The notes below the pieces were generated by a model. That model was given only the letters and a program-made list of their open reading frames with translations. It ran no database searches and was not told the origin of the DNA. Of a stretch of DNA of 5,298 nt, positions 1 through 5,291 are shown piece after piece (within the stretch, counting starts at the first letter, position 1; every line of letters begins with the position of its first letter). The stretch spans positions 1 through 5,298 of the forward strand of contig JAIRLK010000419.1 in NCBI GenBank assembly GCA_031259515.1, written 5' to 3'. Source of the DNA: Treponema sp. Lineage in GTDB: Bacteria > Spirochaetota > Spirochaetia > Treponematales > Breznakiellaceae. Both the position numbers and the translations under genes were made by a program.

Positions 1-116
1 ATATTCTTGGGGCCGGGGTTGTAATTACAGGAAGTATAGATGAAGATAGATTACGGTTAAAAGTATTAGAGGTACAGACGGCGCGAATATTGGCAATGTC
101 ATCTGAAAGAATATAA
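1..116 (+). CDS. C-terminal end of a truncated protein, possibly CsgG/LpoB-like lipoprotein
   Basis: An open frame runs in from the left edge (first whole codon at 3) and ends with TAA at 114-116, leaving 37 residues. The peptide reads like a genuine protein end: it begins ILGAGVVITGSIDEDRLRLK and continues with LEVQTARILA. A pattern of Gly-Ala, a hydrophobic strand, T-G-S, then a basic strand followed by 'VQTARIL' resembles the last strands of CsgG/LpoB-type periplasmic or outer-membrane lipoproteins, which are common in treponemes ('GA..IITGS...YR...VE TA'). The family call rests on recollection of such patterns and is weak; that this is a real gene end is better supported. The two other plus frames are closed early (TAA at 22, TGA at 41). 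The stretch is clearly richer in A+T than the next gene. Confidence 0.55.
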   Translation, partial: ILGAGVVITGSIDEDRLRLKVLEVQTARILAMSSERI

Positions 117-142
117 AAAATATTGGAAAAAGCAAAACTGCG

Positions 143-148
143 TATAAT
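143..148 (+). promoter_or_regulatory. Possible -10 box upstream of the glycosidase-like lipoprotein gene
   Basis: A perfect TATAAT lies about 75 bp before the likely start codon at 226. No good -35 box sits at 16-18 bp; TTGGAA at 123-128 is only 14 bp away. The transcript would start near 155 and carry a leader of about 70 nt. The call is plausible because the upstream gene ends at 116 and no terminator or other promoter is obvious. Confidence 0.4.
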
Positions 149-225
149 TTGATTGGGAGCGAAAGGGCCTTGATGCCGCGGCCAGGTGGGAGCGGCTTCC
201 TTCATAAGGGAGATTGGGAAATACC

Positions 226-1266
226 ATGCGGAGAGTGATGAGGCTTAAATCACCGGTGCGTACAACAACAGTATTACTGTTATTCGTTTTTTTCGCGTCC
301 TGCCGTACCTTTTTTCCGGTACGGGACACCGGCATTGCACCCGCCGGTTTCGGGACGATTGACGCCATAGTTCCCCAATGGATGCCCTATGCGGAAGAAT
401 TCGGCGGCGGGCTTGCCCTCTTTGCGGGCAAACTGGATAGGCCTCCCCTTGAGTTCTGGGCGCTCCGGGCGGATCTAAGTGAGCCGGGGCTTTCCATAGT
501 GGTAAGCGGCCCAGAACCGGTAGACGGCGTTTTCCGGGAGAATCACATACCTGCAAGCTCCGTCTCATCTTTTGTGGAACGCTACGACTGTATCGCGGGG
601 ATTAACACCAATCCCTTTAGCCCGGTTTCCGCTAAACCGGGGGAGGACCGGTTTATTGATGGGGTCGCCGTTTCAAACGGCGTTCTGGTTGCCCGCCCCA
701 ATCCCCGCTTCGACGCGCTGGTGTTTTACCCGGACGATGCCGCCGGAGAAAGCGCTGATGACAACGCCGTCCCGGCTCCGCGCAGAAAAGCCGCCATCCT
801 CTCCCAGGGGGAACTTGCCGCCGCGTTACAGCAGGGCGCCGGTTTAAGCGGCATAGAAAATGCGGCCGGCGGTTTTCAGATTGTGCTTTGGAAAGGAACC
901 CCGGTGAAGCGTGTGCTGGATCAGTCCGCCGGCGGAAAAGCCCCCAGGCATCCCCGGAGCGCGGCGGGGCTTTCCGCTGATGGAAATACCCTCTACCTTC
1001 TTGCCGTTGACGGCAGGCGGTCCGCCAGCGCCGGTGTTACCGAGGCGGAACTTGCCCTTATACTGAAACGGCTTGGCGCCTGGGACGGCCTTAATTTTGA
1101 CGGCGGCGGCTCAACCGCCCTGGTACTGCGTACCCTCCGGCCGGACGGCGCGAACCCTTACGGCAAGGCCATGCCGGTAAACATCCCCATCCACAAACAG
1201 ATCCCCGGCTGGCAACGCGCCGTGGCAAGTTGTCTGGGGATCAGGTTCGACGGAAAAACCGAATAA
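226..1266 (+). CDS. Predicted lipoprotein, phosphodiester glycosidase (NAGPA/DUF2233) family
   Basis: The product has 346 residues. Residues 1-25 form a signal sequence with a basic start, a hydrophobic core (VLLLFVFFAS) and Cys26 in the lipobox F-A-S-C. Phe at -3 departs from the usual Leu but is tolerated in spirochaete lipoproteins. The mature chain is probably anchored in a membrane facing the periplasm or cell surface. The family is shown by AGINTNPFS (about 124-132), RHPRSAAGLS (241-250), LYLLAVDGR (256-264) and DGLNFDGGGSTALVL (287-301), the last being the signature of human uncovering enzyme (NAGPA) and bacterial DUF2233 proteins. Known members remove sugars from phosphodiesters or act on cell-envelope glycans; the substrate here cannot be read. 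ATG at 226 is preferred, with GGGA at 216-219 6 bp upstream. An in-frame TTG at 214 would add four residues but has no usable ribosome binding site spacing. No terminator follows. Confidence 0.85.
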   Translation: MRRVMRLKSPVRTTTVLLLFVFFASCRTFFPVRDTGIAPAGFGTIDAIVPQWMPYAEEFGGGLALFAGKLDRPPLEFWALRADLSEPGLSIVVSGPEPVDGVFRENHIPASSVSSFVERYDCIAGINTNPFSPVSAKPGEDRFIDGVAVSNGVLVARPNPRFDALVFYPDDAAGESADDNAVPAPRRKAAILSQGELAAALQQGAGLSGIENAAGGFQIVLWKGTPVKRVLDQSAGGKAPRHPRSAAGLSADGNTLYLLAVDGRRSASAGVTEAELALILKRLGAWDGLNFDGGGSTALVLRTLRPDGANPYGKAMPVNIPIHKQIPGWQRAVASCLGIRFDGKTE

Positions 1267-1307
1267 GCGCCCTCGGTTTTCAAAATTGCTGTTCATGGTA
1301 CTAAACC

Positions 1308-1336
1308 TTGCTAACCCGGTTGGTATATATTATAAA
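1308..1336 (+). promoter_or_regulatory. Candidate promoter of the molybdenum cofactor operon, abutting the moaC start
   Basis: TTGCTA at 1308-1313 and TATAAA at 1331-1336 are separated by 17 bp, a normal sigma-70 layout; TATTAT at 1328-1333 is an overlapping alternative -10. Either one puts transcription start at about 1339-1344, at or just past the ATG at 1339. A short inverted repeat, AACC-C-GGTT, lies between the two boxes at 1313-1321. The layout suggests a leaderless or nearly leaderless transcript, or that a longer transcript starts upstream. Confidence 0.4.
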
Positions 1337-1338
1337 TA

Positions 1339-1860
1339 ATGGAAATGAATATAGCTGATCATGGGTTTACCCATTTTGATTCCGCAGGGGGCGCGATAAT
1401 GGTGGACGTGTCCGGCAAAGAAGCGGCGATCCGGACTGCCGTTGCCAAAGGGGATATCGCCATGAGCCGTGAAGCCTTTGCCGCCGTCCTGAGCGGGAAT
1501 GTGGGGAAGGGCGATGTCCTGGGCGTCGCCCGGCTTGCGGGAATCATGGCGGCCAAGCAAACCTCACGTCTGATCCCGCTTTGCCATTCTCTTGCGTTTG
1601 ACGCCTGTACGGTGGATTTTTTCCCCGACGAGGCCGGAAGCCGGATAGAGGCTGTCTGTAAGGTGAAGCTCTCCGGCAAGACGGGCGCTGAGATGGAAGC
1701 CCTGACCGGGGCGTCGGTTGCCCTCCTCACGATTTACGATATGTGCAAGGCCCTGGACCGGGCTATGGTGATCGGGAATATCAGGCTTTGGGAAAAGTCG
1801 GGCGGCAGGAGCGGGCATTTTAAGCGGGAAGAAAACGTGGAAGGCATCTACCTGTGCTGA
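1339..1860 (+). CDS. moaC: Cyclic pyranopterin monophosphate synthase MoaC
   Basis: MoaC turns the MoaA product, 3',8-cyclo-7,8-dihydro-GTP, into cPMP in the cytoplasm, the first stage of molybdenum cofactor synthesis. The 173-residue length fits the family (about 160). Visible family motifs are FTHFDSAGGAIMVDVS (10-25), KGDVLGVARLAGIMAAKQTS (57-76), LIPLCHSL (78-85), GKTGAEMEALTG (113-124) and LLTIYDMCKALD (129-140). Residues matching the known E. coli active site are all kept: Lys57, His83, Glu118, Glu120, Asp134 and Lys137, each shifted by six from the E. coli numbers. One oddity is Ser84 where nearly all members I know have Pro (CHP). No Shine-Dalgarno sequence precedes ATG 1339; ATG 1345 is an alternative start, with GGA just upstream. 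It is the first gene of the operon and overlaps moaA by 7 bp. Confidence 0.96.
   Translation: MEMNIADHGFTHFDSAGGAIMVDVSGKEAAIRTAVAKGDIAMSREAFAAVLSGNVGKGDVLGVARLAGIMAAKQTSRLIPLCHSLAFDACTVDFFPDEAGSRIEAVCKVKLSGKTGAEMEALTGASVALLTIYDMCKALDRAMVIGNIRLWEKSGGRSGHFKREENVEGIYLC
1839..1844 (+). promoter_or_regulatory. Ribosome binding site deciding the GTG start of moaA
   Basis: GGAAGG lies 9 bp before GTG 1854, inside the end of moaC. It supports GTG as the true moaA start, with the start region overlapping the moaC stop codon. Confidence 0.65.
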
Positions 1861-2870
1861 TCGATCCTTCAGGCAGAGCGCTGGATTACCTTAGGGTCTC
1901 CGTTACCGACCGGTGCAACCTCCGTTGTGTTTACTGTATGCCTCCCGGTGGGGTGGAGCAGCAGCCCCACGAAGCCATCCTCCGCTTCGAGGAAACGCTT
2001 AGGGTCTGCCGCATCCTGGCGGGCCTGGGGATACGCCGGATCAAGGTAACCGGTGGGGAACCCCTGGTACGGAAGGGGGTGGTTTCTTTCATCTGCGCTG
2101 TTAAAGCTCTTCCCGGCGTTGAGCAGGTTACGGTTACGACTAACGGCATCCTGCTGGACAAGTATCTGGATGAATTTGCGGCGATACCCCTGTCGGGGCT
2201 CAACGTAAGCCTGGATTCCCTTAATCCCGAAACGTTTCGCCGAATTACGCGGGAGCAGGCCGCAAGCGCCGTTTCTCCCGCAGGCATAGTCAAAACCATG
2301 GAGCAGGCCCGTTCCCTGGGCATACCGGTCAAGGTAAACTGCGTTCCCCTGCGGCCCGTCAATGAGGGGGACCTCGCCGATATCGCGGCCCTGGCGGAAA
2401 AAACCGTTGACGCGGTGCGGTTCATAGAACTCATGCCCCTGGGCTGCGCCGGGGAAATGGAACCTGTTCCCGGCGAAGAGGTCCGTTCTATCCTGGAACG
2501 CTGTTCCTTGAAACGCCGTTCTTTTAGACTGCGGCCCATCGGCGAACGGCTCGGTAATGGGCCCGCCGTGTATTATGCAGTTCCCGGCTTTTCGGGCAGG
2601 ATAGGTTTCATTGACGCCCTGTCACGGGGGTTCTGCGATACCTGTAACCGCCTCCGTCTTACTCCGGAAGGGCTTCTCAAACCCTGTCTTTCAAGCGCCC
2701 TAGCCCTGGACCTTAAAACATTGCTCCGTTCAGGGGCTTCCGATTCACGCATAGCGGAAGAAGTAACCAAAGCGGCGGCCCTGAAACCGGCGCGCCATAC
2801 TTTTTCCGGGGTTTACAGAAACCGGCGTGAAGACCACAAAGATACGGCGATGTTCCGCATAGGAGGCTGA
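1854..2870 (+). CDS. moaA: GTP 3',8-cyclase MoaA (radical SAM)
   Basis: MoaA uses S-adenosylmethionine and an iron-sulfur cluster to rearrange GTP into 3',8-cyclo-7,8-dihydro-GTP, the substrate of MoaC. The 338-residue protein (E. coli 329) has the radical SAM motif Cys21-x3-Cys25-x2-Cys28 in TDRCNLRCVYCMP, the SAM-binding GGEP at 67-70 and NVSLDSL at 117-123. The second, GTP-binding cluster is formed by Cys261, Cys264 and Cys278 (GFCDTCNRLRLTPEG...KPCL). The conserved Gly-Gly tail, which reaches into the active site in known MoaA proteins, is present (MFRIGG). The start is GTG at 1854, overlapping the moaC stop by 7 bp; this placement gives the usual short lead before the DYLRVSVTDRC region. 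All key residues are intact and the gene looks functional. Only 1 bp separates it from the next gene. Confidence 0.97.
   Translation: MLIDPSGRALDYLRVSVTDRCNLRCVYCMPPGGVEQQPHEAILRFEETLRVCRILAGLGIRRIKVTGGEPLVRKGVVSFICAVKALPGVEQVTVTTNGILLDKYLDEFAAIPLSGLNVSLDSLNPETFRRITREQAASAVSPAGIVKTMEQARSLGIPVKVNCVPLRPVNEGDLADIAALAEKTVDAVRFIELMPLGCAGEMEPVPGEEVRSILERCSLKRRSFRLRPIGERLGNGPAVYYAVPGFSGRIGFIDALSRGFCDTCNRLRLTPEGLLKPCLSSALALDLKTLLRSGASDSRIAEEVTKAAALKPARHTFSGVYRNRREDHKDTAMFRIGG
2861..2866 (+). promoter_or_regulatory. Strong Shine-Dalgarno of the MOSC gene
   Basis: AGGAGG lies 5 bp before ATG 2872, within the last codons of moaA. It is the best ribosome binding site in the operon, suggesting efficient translation of the MOSC protein. 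Confidence 0.75.
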
Positions 2871-2871
2871 A

Positions 2872-3306
2872 ATGGGAAAGGTGTTGGCGGTGTGTACGAG
2901 CCAGGAAAGGGGCACGGCCAAGCGGAACACCGGCAGGGCGGAGTTTGCGGCGGGATACGGCATACAAGGGGATGCCCATGCCGGCCCCTGGGAGCGGCAG
3001 GTAAGCCTTTTGTCCCACGAGAAGATAGCGGCCTTCCGGGAGCGGGGAGCGGAAGTTACGGACGGAGACTTCGGGGAAAACATGGTCGTGGAGGGTATAG
3101 ACTTTTCGAGCCTGCCGGTAGGCGCGGTCCTTCTCTGCGGGGAAGTGGTACTGGAGATAAGCCAGATAGGGAAAGAGTGCCATTCCCACTGTCAAATCTT
3201 TAAACGTATGGGGGATTGCATCATGCCCCGGGAAGGGGTGTTCGCGCGGGTCATCAGGGGCGGCAGTATTTGTGTGGGAGACGAGATGTATGTCAGAGAG
3301 TCATAG
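2872..3306 (+). CDS. MOSC-domain protein of the molybdenum cofactor operon
   Basis: The 144-residue protein is a stand-alone MOSC domain, the fold at the C-terminus of eukaryotic molybdenum cofactor sulfurase and in bacterial YiiM-like proteins. MOSC proteins are thought to bind the cofactor or carry sulfur through a conserved Cys. Seen here are GDAHAGPWERQVSLL (33-47), GDFGENMVVEGID (65-77) and a Cys/His-rich segment, GKECHSHCQIFKRMGDCIMP (100-119), with Cys103, His104, His106, Cys107 and Cys116. Cys103 matches the family's conserved Cys. No signal peptide or membrane segment is evident, so it should be cytosolic. It sits between moaA and a mogA-type gene, 1 bp after the former and overlapping the latter by 17 bp. 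A role in cofactor handling or sulfuration for a molybdo- or tungstoenzyme is inferred from that position, not shown. Confidence 0.9.
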   Translation: MGKVLAVCTSQERGTAKRNTGRAEFAAGYGIQGDAHAGPWERQVSLLSHEKIAAFRERGAEVTDGDFGENMVVEGIDFSSLPVGAVLLCGEVVLEISQIGKECHSHCQIFKRMGDCIMPREGVFARVIRGGSICVGDEMYVRES

Positions 3307-3808
3307 CAATCCGCCTTACCGGGCGGCAATAATAACGGCAAGCGATAAAGGCGCCCGGGGGGAACGGGAAGACCTGTCAGGCGGCGTGATACAGGAATTG
3401 ATTGAAGGGCGGGGGTATGTCGTGGTGAGCAAGGTCATCCTTCCGGACGAGCGGGCGCTTCTGGAAGGGGAACTCAGGCGTCTTTGCGACAATGCCCTTG
3501 CGGACCTGGTACTTACCACCGGGGGAACGGGTTTTTCCCACCGGGACTGTATGCCCGAAGCGACGGCGGCGGTGGCGGACCGCATGGTCCCCGGCATCAG
3601 CGAGGCCCTGCGGCAGCACAGCCTTACCCTTACGAAACGGGCCATGCTCAGCCGGGCGGCGGCGGCCATACGCGGATCGGCCCTGATCGTGAACCTCCCC
3701 GGCAGTCCCCGGGCGGTGCGGGAAAGCCTGGAGTTCATCATAGATGAACTCCGCCACGGCCTTGATATCCTTACCGGCCGGGACGGAGAGTGCGGGAGCG
3801 GCAATTAA
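3290..3808 (+). CDS. mog: MogA/MoaB-type molybdopterin adenylyltransferase
   Basis: The product binds molybdopterin and, in MogA-like members, transfers AMP from ATP to it, preparing it for metal insertion by MoeA. From ATG 3290 it has 172 residues. Motifs are AAIITASDKG (12-21), LPDE with Asp53 (51-54), LVLTTGGTGFSHRDCMPEAT (73-92) with Asp86, and VNLPGSP (134-140). Asp53 and Asp86 line up with the two acidic residues known to matter in E. coli MogA. The usual 'RDVTPE' is 'RDCMPE' here, so a Cys stands beside the active-site Asp. ATG 3290 is chosen because GGGAG at 3276-3280 lies 9 bp upstream and the family fold begins just after. An in-frame GTG at 3272 would add six residues. MogA and MoaB cannot be separated firmly by eye. 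Its TAA overlaps the stop of the opposing gene. Confidence 0.9.
   Translation: MSESHSNPPYRAAIITASDKGARGEREDLSGGVIQELIEGRGYVVVSKVILPDERALLEGELRRLCDNALADLVLTTGGTGFSHRDCMPEATAAVADRMVPGISEALRQHSLTLTKRAMLSRAAAAIRGSALIVNLPGSPRAVRESLEFIIDELRHGLDILTGRDGECGSGN
3805..3808. other. Shared stop-codon overlap of two convergent genes
   Basis: The palindrome TTAA holds both stop codons: TAA at 3806-3808 for the mogA-type gene and TAA on the other strand at 3807-3805 for the oxidoreductase. There is no intergenic space, and no hairpin with a T-tract was found in the flanking 80-100 bp on either strand. Each transcript must therefore end inside the opposing gene or use a terminator I cannot see. Confidence 0.9.
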
Positions 3809-5019
3809 AGCAAGCGTGAAAAATCAAAATCTTCCCGGTCAAGCTGTTCCGCCAGAGCGCCCAAATGCCGGTTCCGGTTCATGGCGGCGGTACATTCTTT
3901 TATACCCTTTTCACTGCCCAGGAAGATGATCCCTTTGATGATGTCCTCCTCCAGGACTATCTTGCGGTACACCGTATCTGAAACAAAACATTTGGCCCTC
4001 AGTTTGTTTTCCGCGTCGATGTTTCCCACCGACGTAAGGCTGATGCCGGCCACTTTCAGGGAGGTGCTTGGCGCTTGGGGAACATAGGCGCTCAGTTCTC
4101 CGGCCATGGAAGCGCCGGCGGCTTTACCCTGGGCCATGGCAATGGGCCATATACCGCAGGGCTGCCCCGCGAATTCCGCCGCGTCGCCTGCGGCCCATAT
4201 CCCCGGAACGGCGGTCTGAAGATCATACGTCCTCATGTACTCATCCACCTTGATCGCCTTATTGATTGCAAGCCCCGCCGCTCTCGCAAGCTCCAGGTTG
4301 GGCCGTACTCCTGCGGAAAACACCAGAAGCTCGCCATCAATGCGGTTGCCGTCGGCAAGCTCAAGGCCGTCAACCGCCGGCTCGCCGGTTATTTCTTTTG
4401 TCCGGGCGTCAAGGTGAAAGGAAAAGCCCATACCCGCCAGCATTTTTTGAAGCAACGCCGCTCCCCGGCTGTCAATCTGCCGGGGAAGCAGGCGATCCGC
4501 AAATTCAACCACCTCCACCGAGAGCCCCAGCTTGATAAGCGCCCGGCCCGTTTCAAGTCCTAAAAGGCCGCCGCCTACAAGAATCGCCGTTTTTGCCTTT
4601 TTAGCCGCCGCCGCAATGGCATCCGCGTCGTCCAGTATACGAAGGGTAAAAACACCGGGCTTGCCGCTTCCCGTTACCGGGGGAACAAAACAGGAGGATC
4701 CCGTAGCGAGCAGCAGTTCGTCATAGGGCGCAACGCCGGACTTTTCGCCGCTTACTTCCCGTTTCGCCGCGTCAATGGCGGTAACCGTTTCGCCAAGCCG
4801 TAAATCCACATTCCATTGTTCATATTTGGAAAGGGGGTGCATGGTAAATTTATCAAGGCTCGTTTCCCCGGTCATATACTCAGGAAGGCGAGGCCGGTAG
4901 TAAAAGGGGTGGCGCTCTTTGGTAAAAATGGTAATCTTACCGTCTTTATCTCTGGCCCGTATTTGTTCAACCGCGGAAGCTCCCGCGATTCCATTGCCGA
5001 TTATCACATATCGTTTCAT
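3805..5019 (-). CDS. NAD(P)/FAD-dependent oxidoreductase, NirB/rubredoxin-reductase type
   Basis: The 404-residue flavoprotein would pass electrons between NAD(P)H and a small redox partner. The N-terminal FAD motif is VIIGNGIAGASA (5-16), followed by YRPRLPEYMTGE (41-52), a segment typical of nitrite-reductase-like and rubredoxin-reductase-like enzymes. ATGSS (105-109) leads into the NAD-binding motif LVGGGLLGLE (147-156), and GIWAAGDAAE (273-282) is the second FAD contact. There is no CxxxxC redox disulfide near the FAD motif, and no rubredoxin, Fe-S or sirohaem domain, so it is a bare reductase needing a separate acceptor. The C-terminal 80 or so residues form the usual small domain. ATG 5019 has GAGG 5 bp upstream (5025-5028). 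The gene converges on the cofactor operon, so it is not co-transcribed with it; a link to a molybdoenzyme is only guilt by proximity. Confidence 0.92.
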   Translation of the reverse strand: MKRYVIIGNGIAGASAVEQIRARDKDGKITIFTKERHPFYYRPRLPEYMTGETSLDKFTMHPLSKYEQWNVDLRLGETVTAIDAAKREVSGEKSGVAPYDELLLATGSSCFVPPVTGSGKPGVFTLRILDDADAIAAAAKKAKTAILVGGGLLGLETGRALIKLGLSVEVVEFADRLLPRQIDSRGAALLQKMLAGMGFSFHLDARTKEITGEPAVDGLELADGNRIDGELLVFSAGVRPNLELARAAGLAINKAIKVDEYMRTYDLQTAVPGIWAAGDAAEFAGQPCGIWPIAMAQGKAAGASMAGELSAYVPQAPSTSLKVAGISLTSVGNIDAENKLRAKCFVSDTVYRKIVLEEDIIKGIIFLGSEKGIKECTAAMNRNRHLGALAEQLDREDFDFSRLL

Positions 5020-5049
5020 ATCCGCCTCGTTTCAAAATTTTTAGACTTT

Positions 5050-5085
5050 ATTTTTATTCTATCCTGATTTTTATTCTATCCTGAT
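5050..5085. repeat. Perfect 17-bp tandem duplication covering the -10 region
   Basis: The unit TTTTTATTCTATCCTGA occurs at 5051-5067 and again, without a mismatch, at 5068-5084; the period of 17 holds from 5050 to 5085. On the minus strand each copy carries TAGAAT, so the -10 box of the oxidoreductase promoter exists twice. Only the copy at 5073-5078 is correctly spaced from TTGACA; the other falls at about +6 to +11 of the transcript. Confidence 0.95.
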
Positions 5086-5100
5086 GAGGGGATTTGTCAA
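5066..5100 (-). promoter_or_regulatory. Sigma-70 type promoter of the oxidoreductase gene
   Basis: On the minus strand a perfect -35 box TTGACA (5100-5095) is followed after 16 bp by TAGAAT (5078-5073), five of six matches to the -10 consensus. Transcription would start near 5066, giving a leader of about 47 nt before ATG 5019. This is the best promoter in the window. Confidence 0.75.
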
Positions 5101-5132
5101 GTTTTATGAAAAGGATGAGGGGGGAAGCCGCA

Positions 5133-5149
5133 GACTTGCTCTGCAAGTC
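5133..5149. repeat. Perfect short hairpin, 7-bp stem
   Basis: GACTTGC at 5133-5139 pairs with GCAAGTC at 5143-5149 around the loop TCT. No T-tract follows on either strand, so it is not a standard intrinsic terminator. It could be part of a structured RNA or a dispersed palindrome. Confidence 0.7.
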
Positions 5150-5151
5150 CG

Positions 5152-5217
5152 ACCCCTGCACCCGCGTTATGTTGCGGATTTTTCGTACTACGGCTGCTTT
5201 TAATCCGTGTCAGGGGT
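5152..5217. repeat. Long inverted repeat with 10-bp stem enclosing a smaller stem
   Basis: ACCCCTGCAC (5152-5161) pairs with GTG-T-CAGGGGT (5207-5217), ten pairs with T5210 bulged. Inside, CCGC (5162-5165) can pair with GCGG (5174-5177), or alternatively GGATT (5176-5180) with AATCC (5202-5206). AGCCG at 5126-5130 could also reach CGGCT at 5191-5195, which would be a pseudoknot. It may be a structured RNA leader, a small palindromic element or a protein-binding region. Confidence 0.55.
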
Positions 5218-5234
5218 TATTGTTCTTTTATAAT
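5207..5234 (+). promoter_or_regulatory. Candidate promoter of the gene beyond the right edge
   Basis: TATAAT at 5229-5234 is a perfect -10 box; GTGTCA at 5207-5212, 16 bp upstream, matches four of six bases of TTGACA. Transcription would start near 5241, leaving roughly 60 nt before the start codon. The -35 box lies in the right arm of the long inverted repeat, so DNA or protein structure there could affect initiation. Confidence 0.5.
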
Positions 5235-5291
5235 ACCTTGTACCTTGTTTTTTTCTTTTTTTGTACTATCATTATGATTAAACGTTGATTT

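Noticed and set aside
154..194. Direct repeat TGGGAGCG at 154-161 and 187-194
   Set aside because: Eight bases in a G-rich leader, 33 bp apart; too short to separate from chance.
245..568. Minus-strand and alternative-frame open frames inside the glycosidase gene
   Set aside because: They are shadows of a GC-rich gene; only the plus-strand frame shows family motifs.
1931..2539. Long minus-strand open frame opposite moaA
   Set aside because: It is Arg/Ser/Pro-rich with no recognisable motif, a typical antisense shadow of a conserved gene.
3866..3879. CCGGTT tandem repeat near the end of the oxidoreductase gene
   Set aside because: It encodes an Asn-Arg-Asn-Arg stretch and needs no further explanation.
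4075..4563. Plus-strand open frame inside the oxidoreductase gene
   Set aside because: It is basic and low in motifs, and lies opposite a gene with clear FAD and NAD motifs.
5126..5217. tRNA or molybdenum cofactor riboswitch
   Set aside because: No cloverleaf or T-loop (GGTTCGA-type) is present, and the pairing does not match the riboswitch features I remember; only a generic structured region can be supported.
5094..5288. Plus-strand frame of about 64 codons in the right intergenic region
   Set aside because: It starts with TTG without a ribosome binding site, crosses two inverted repeats and reads the T-tracts as poly-Phe; its composition is unlike the real genes.
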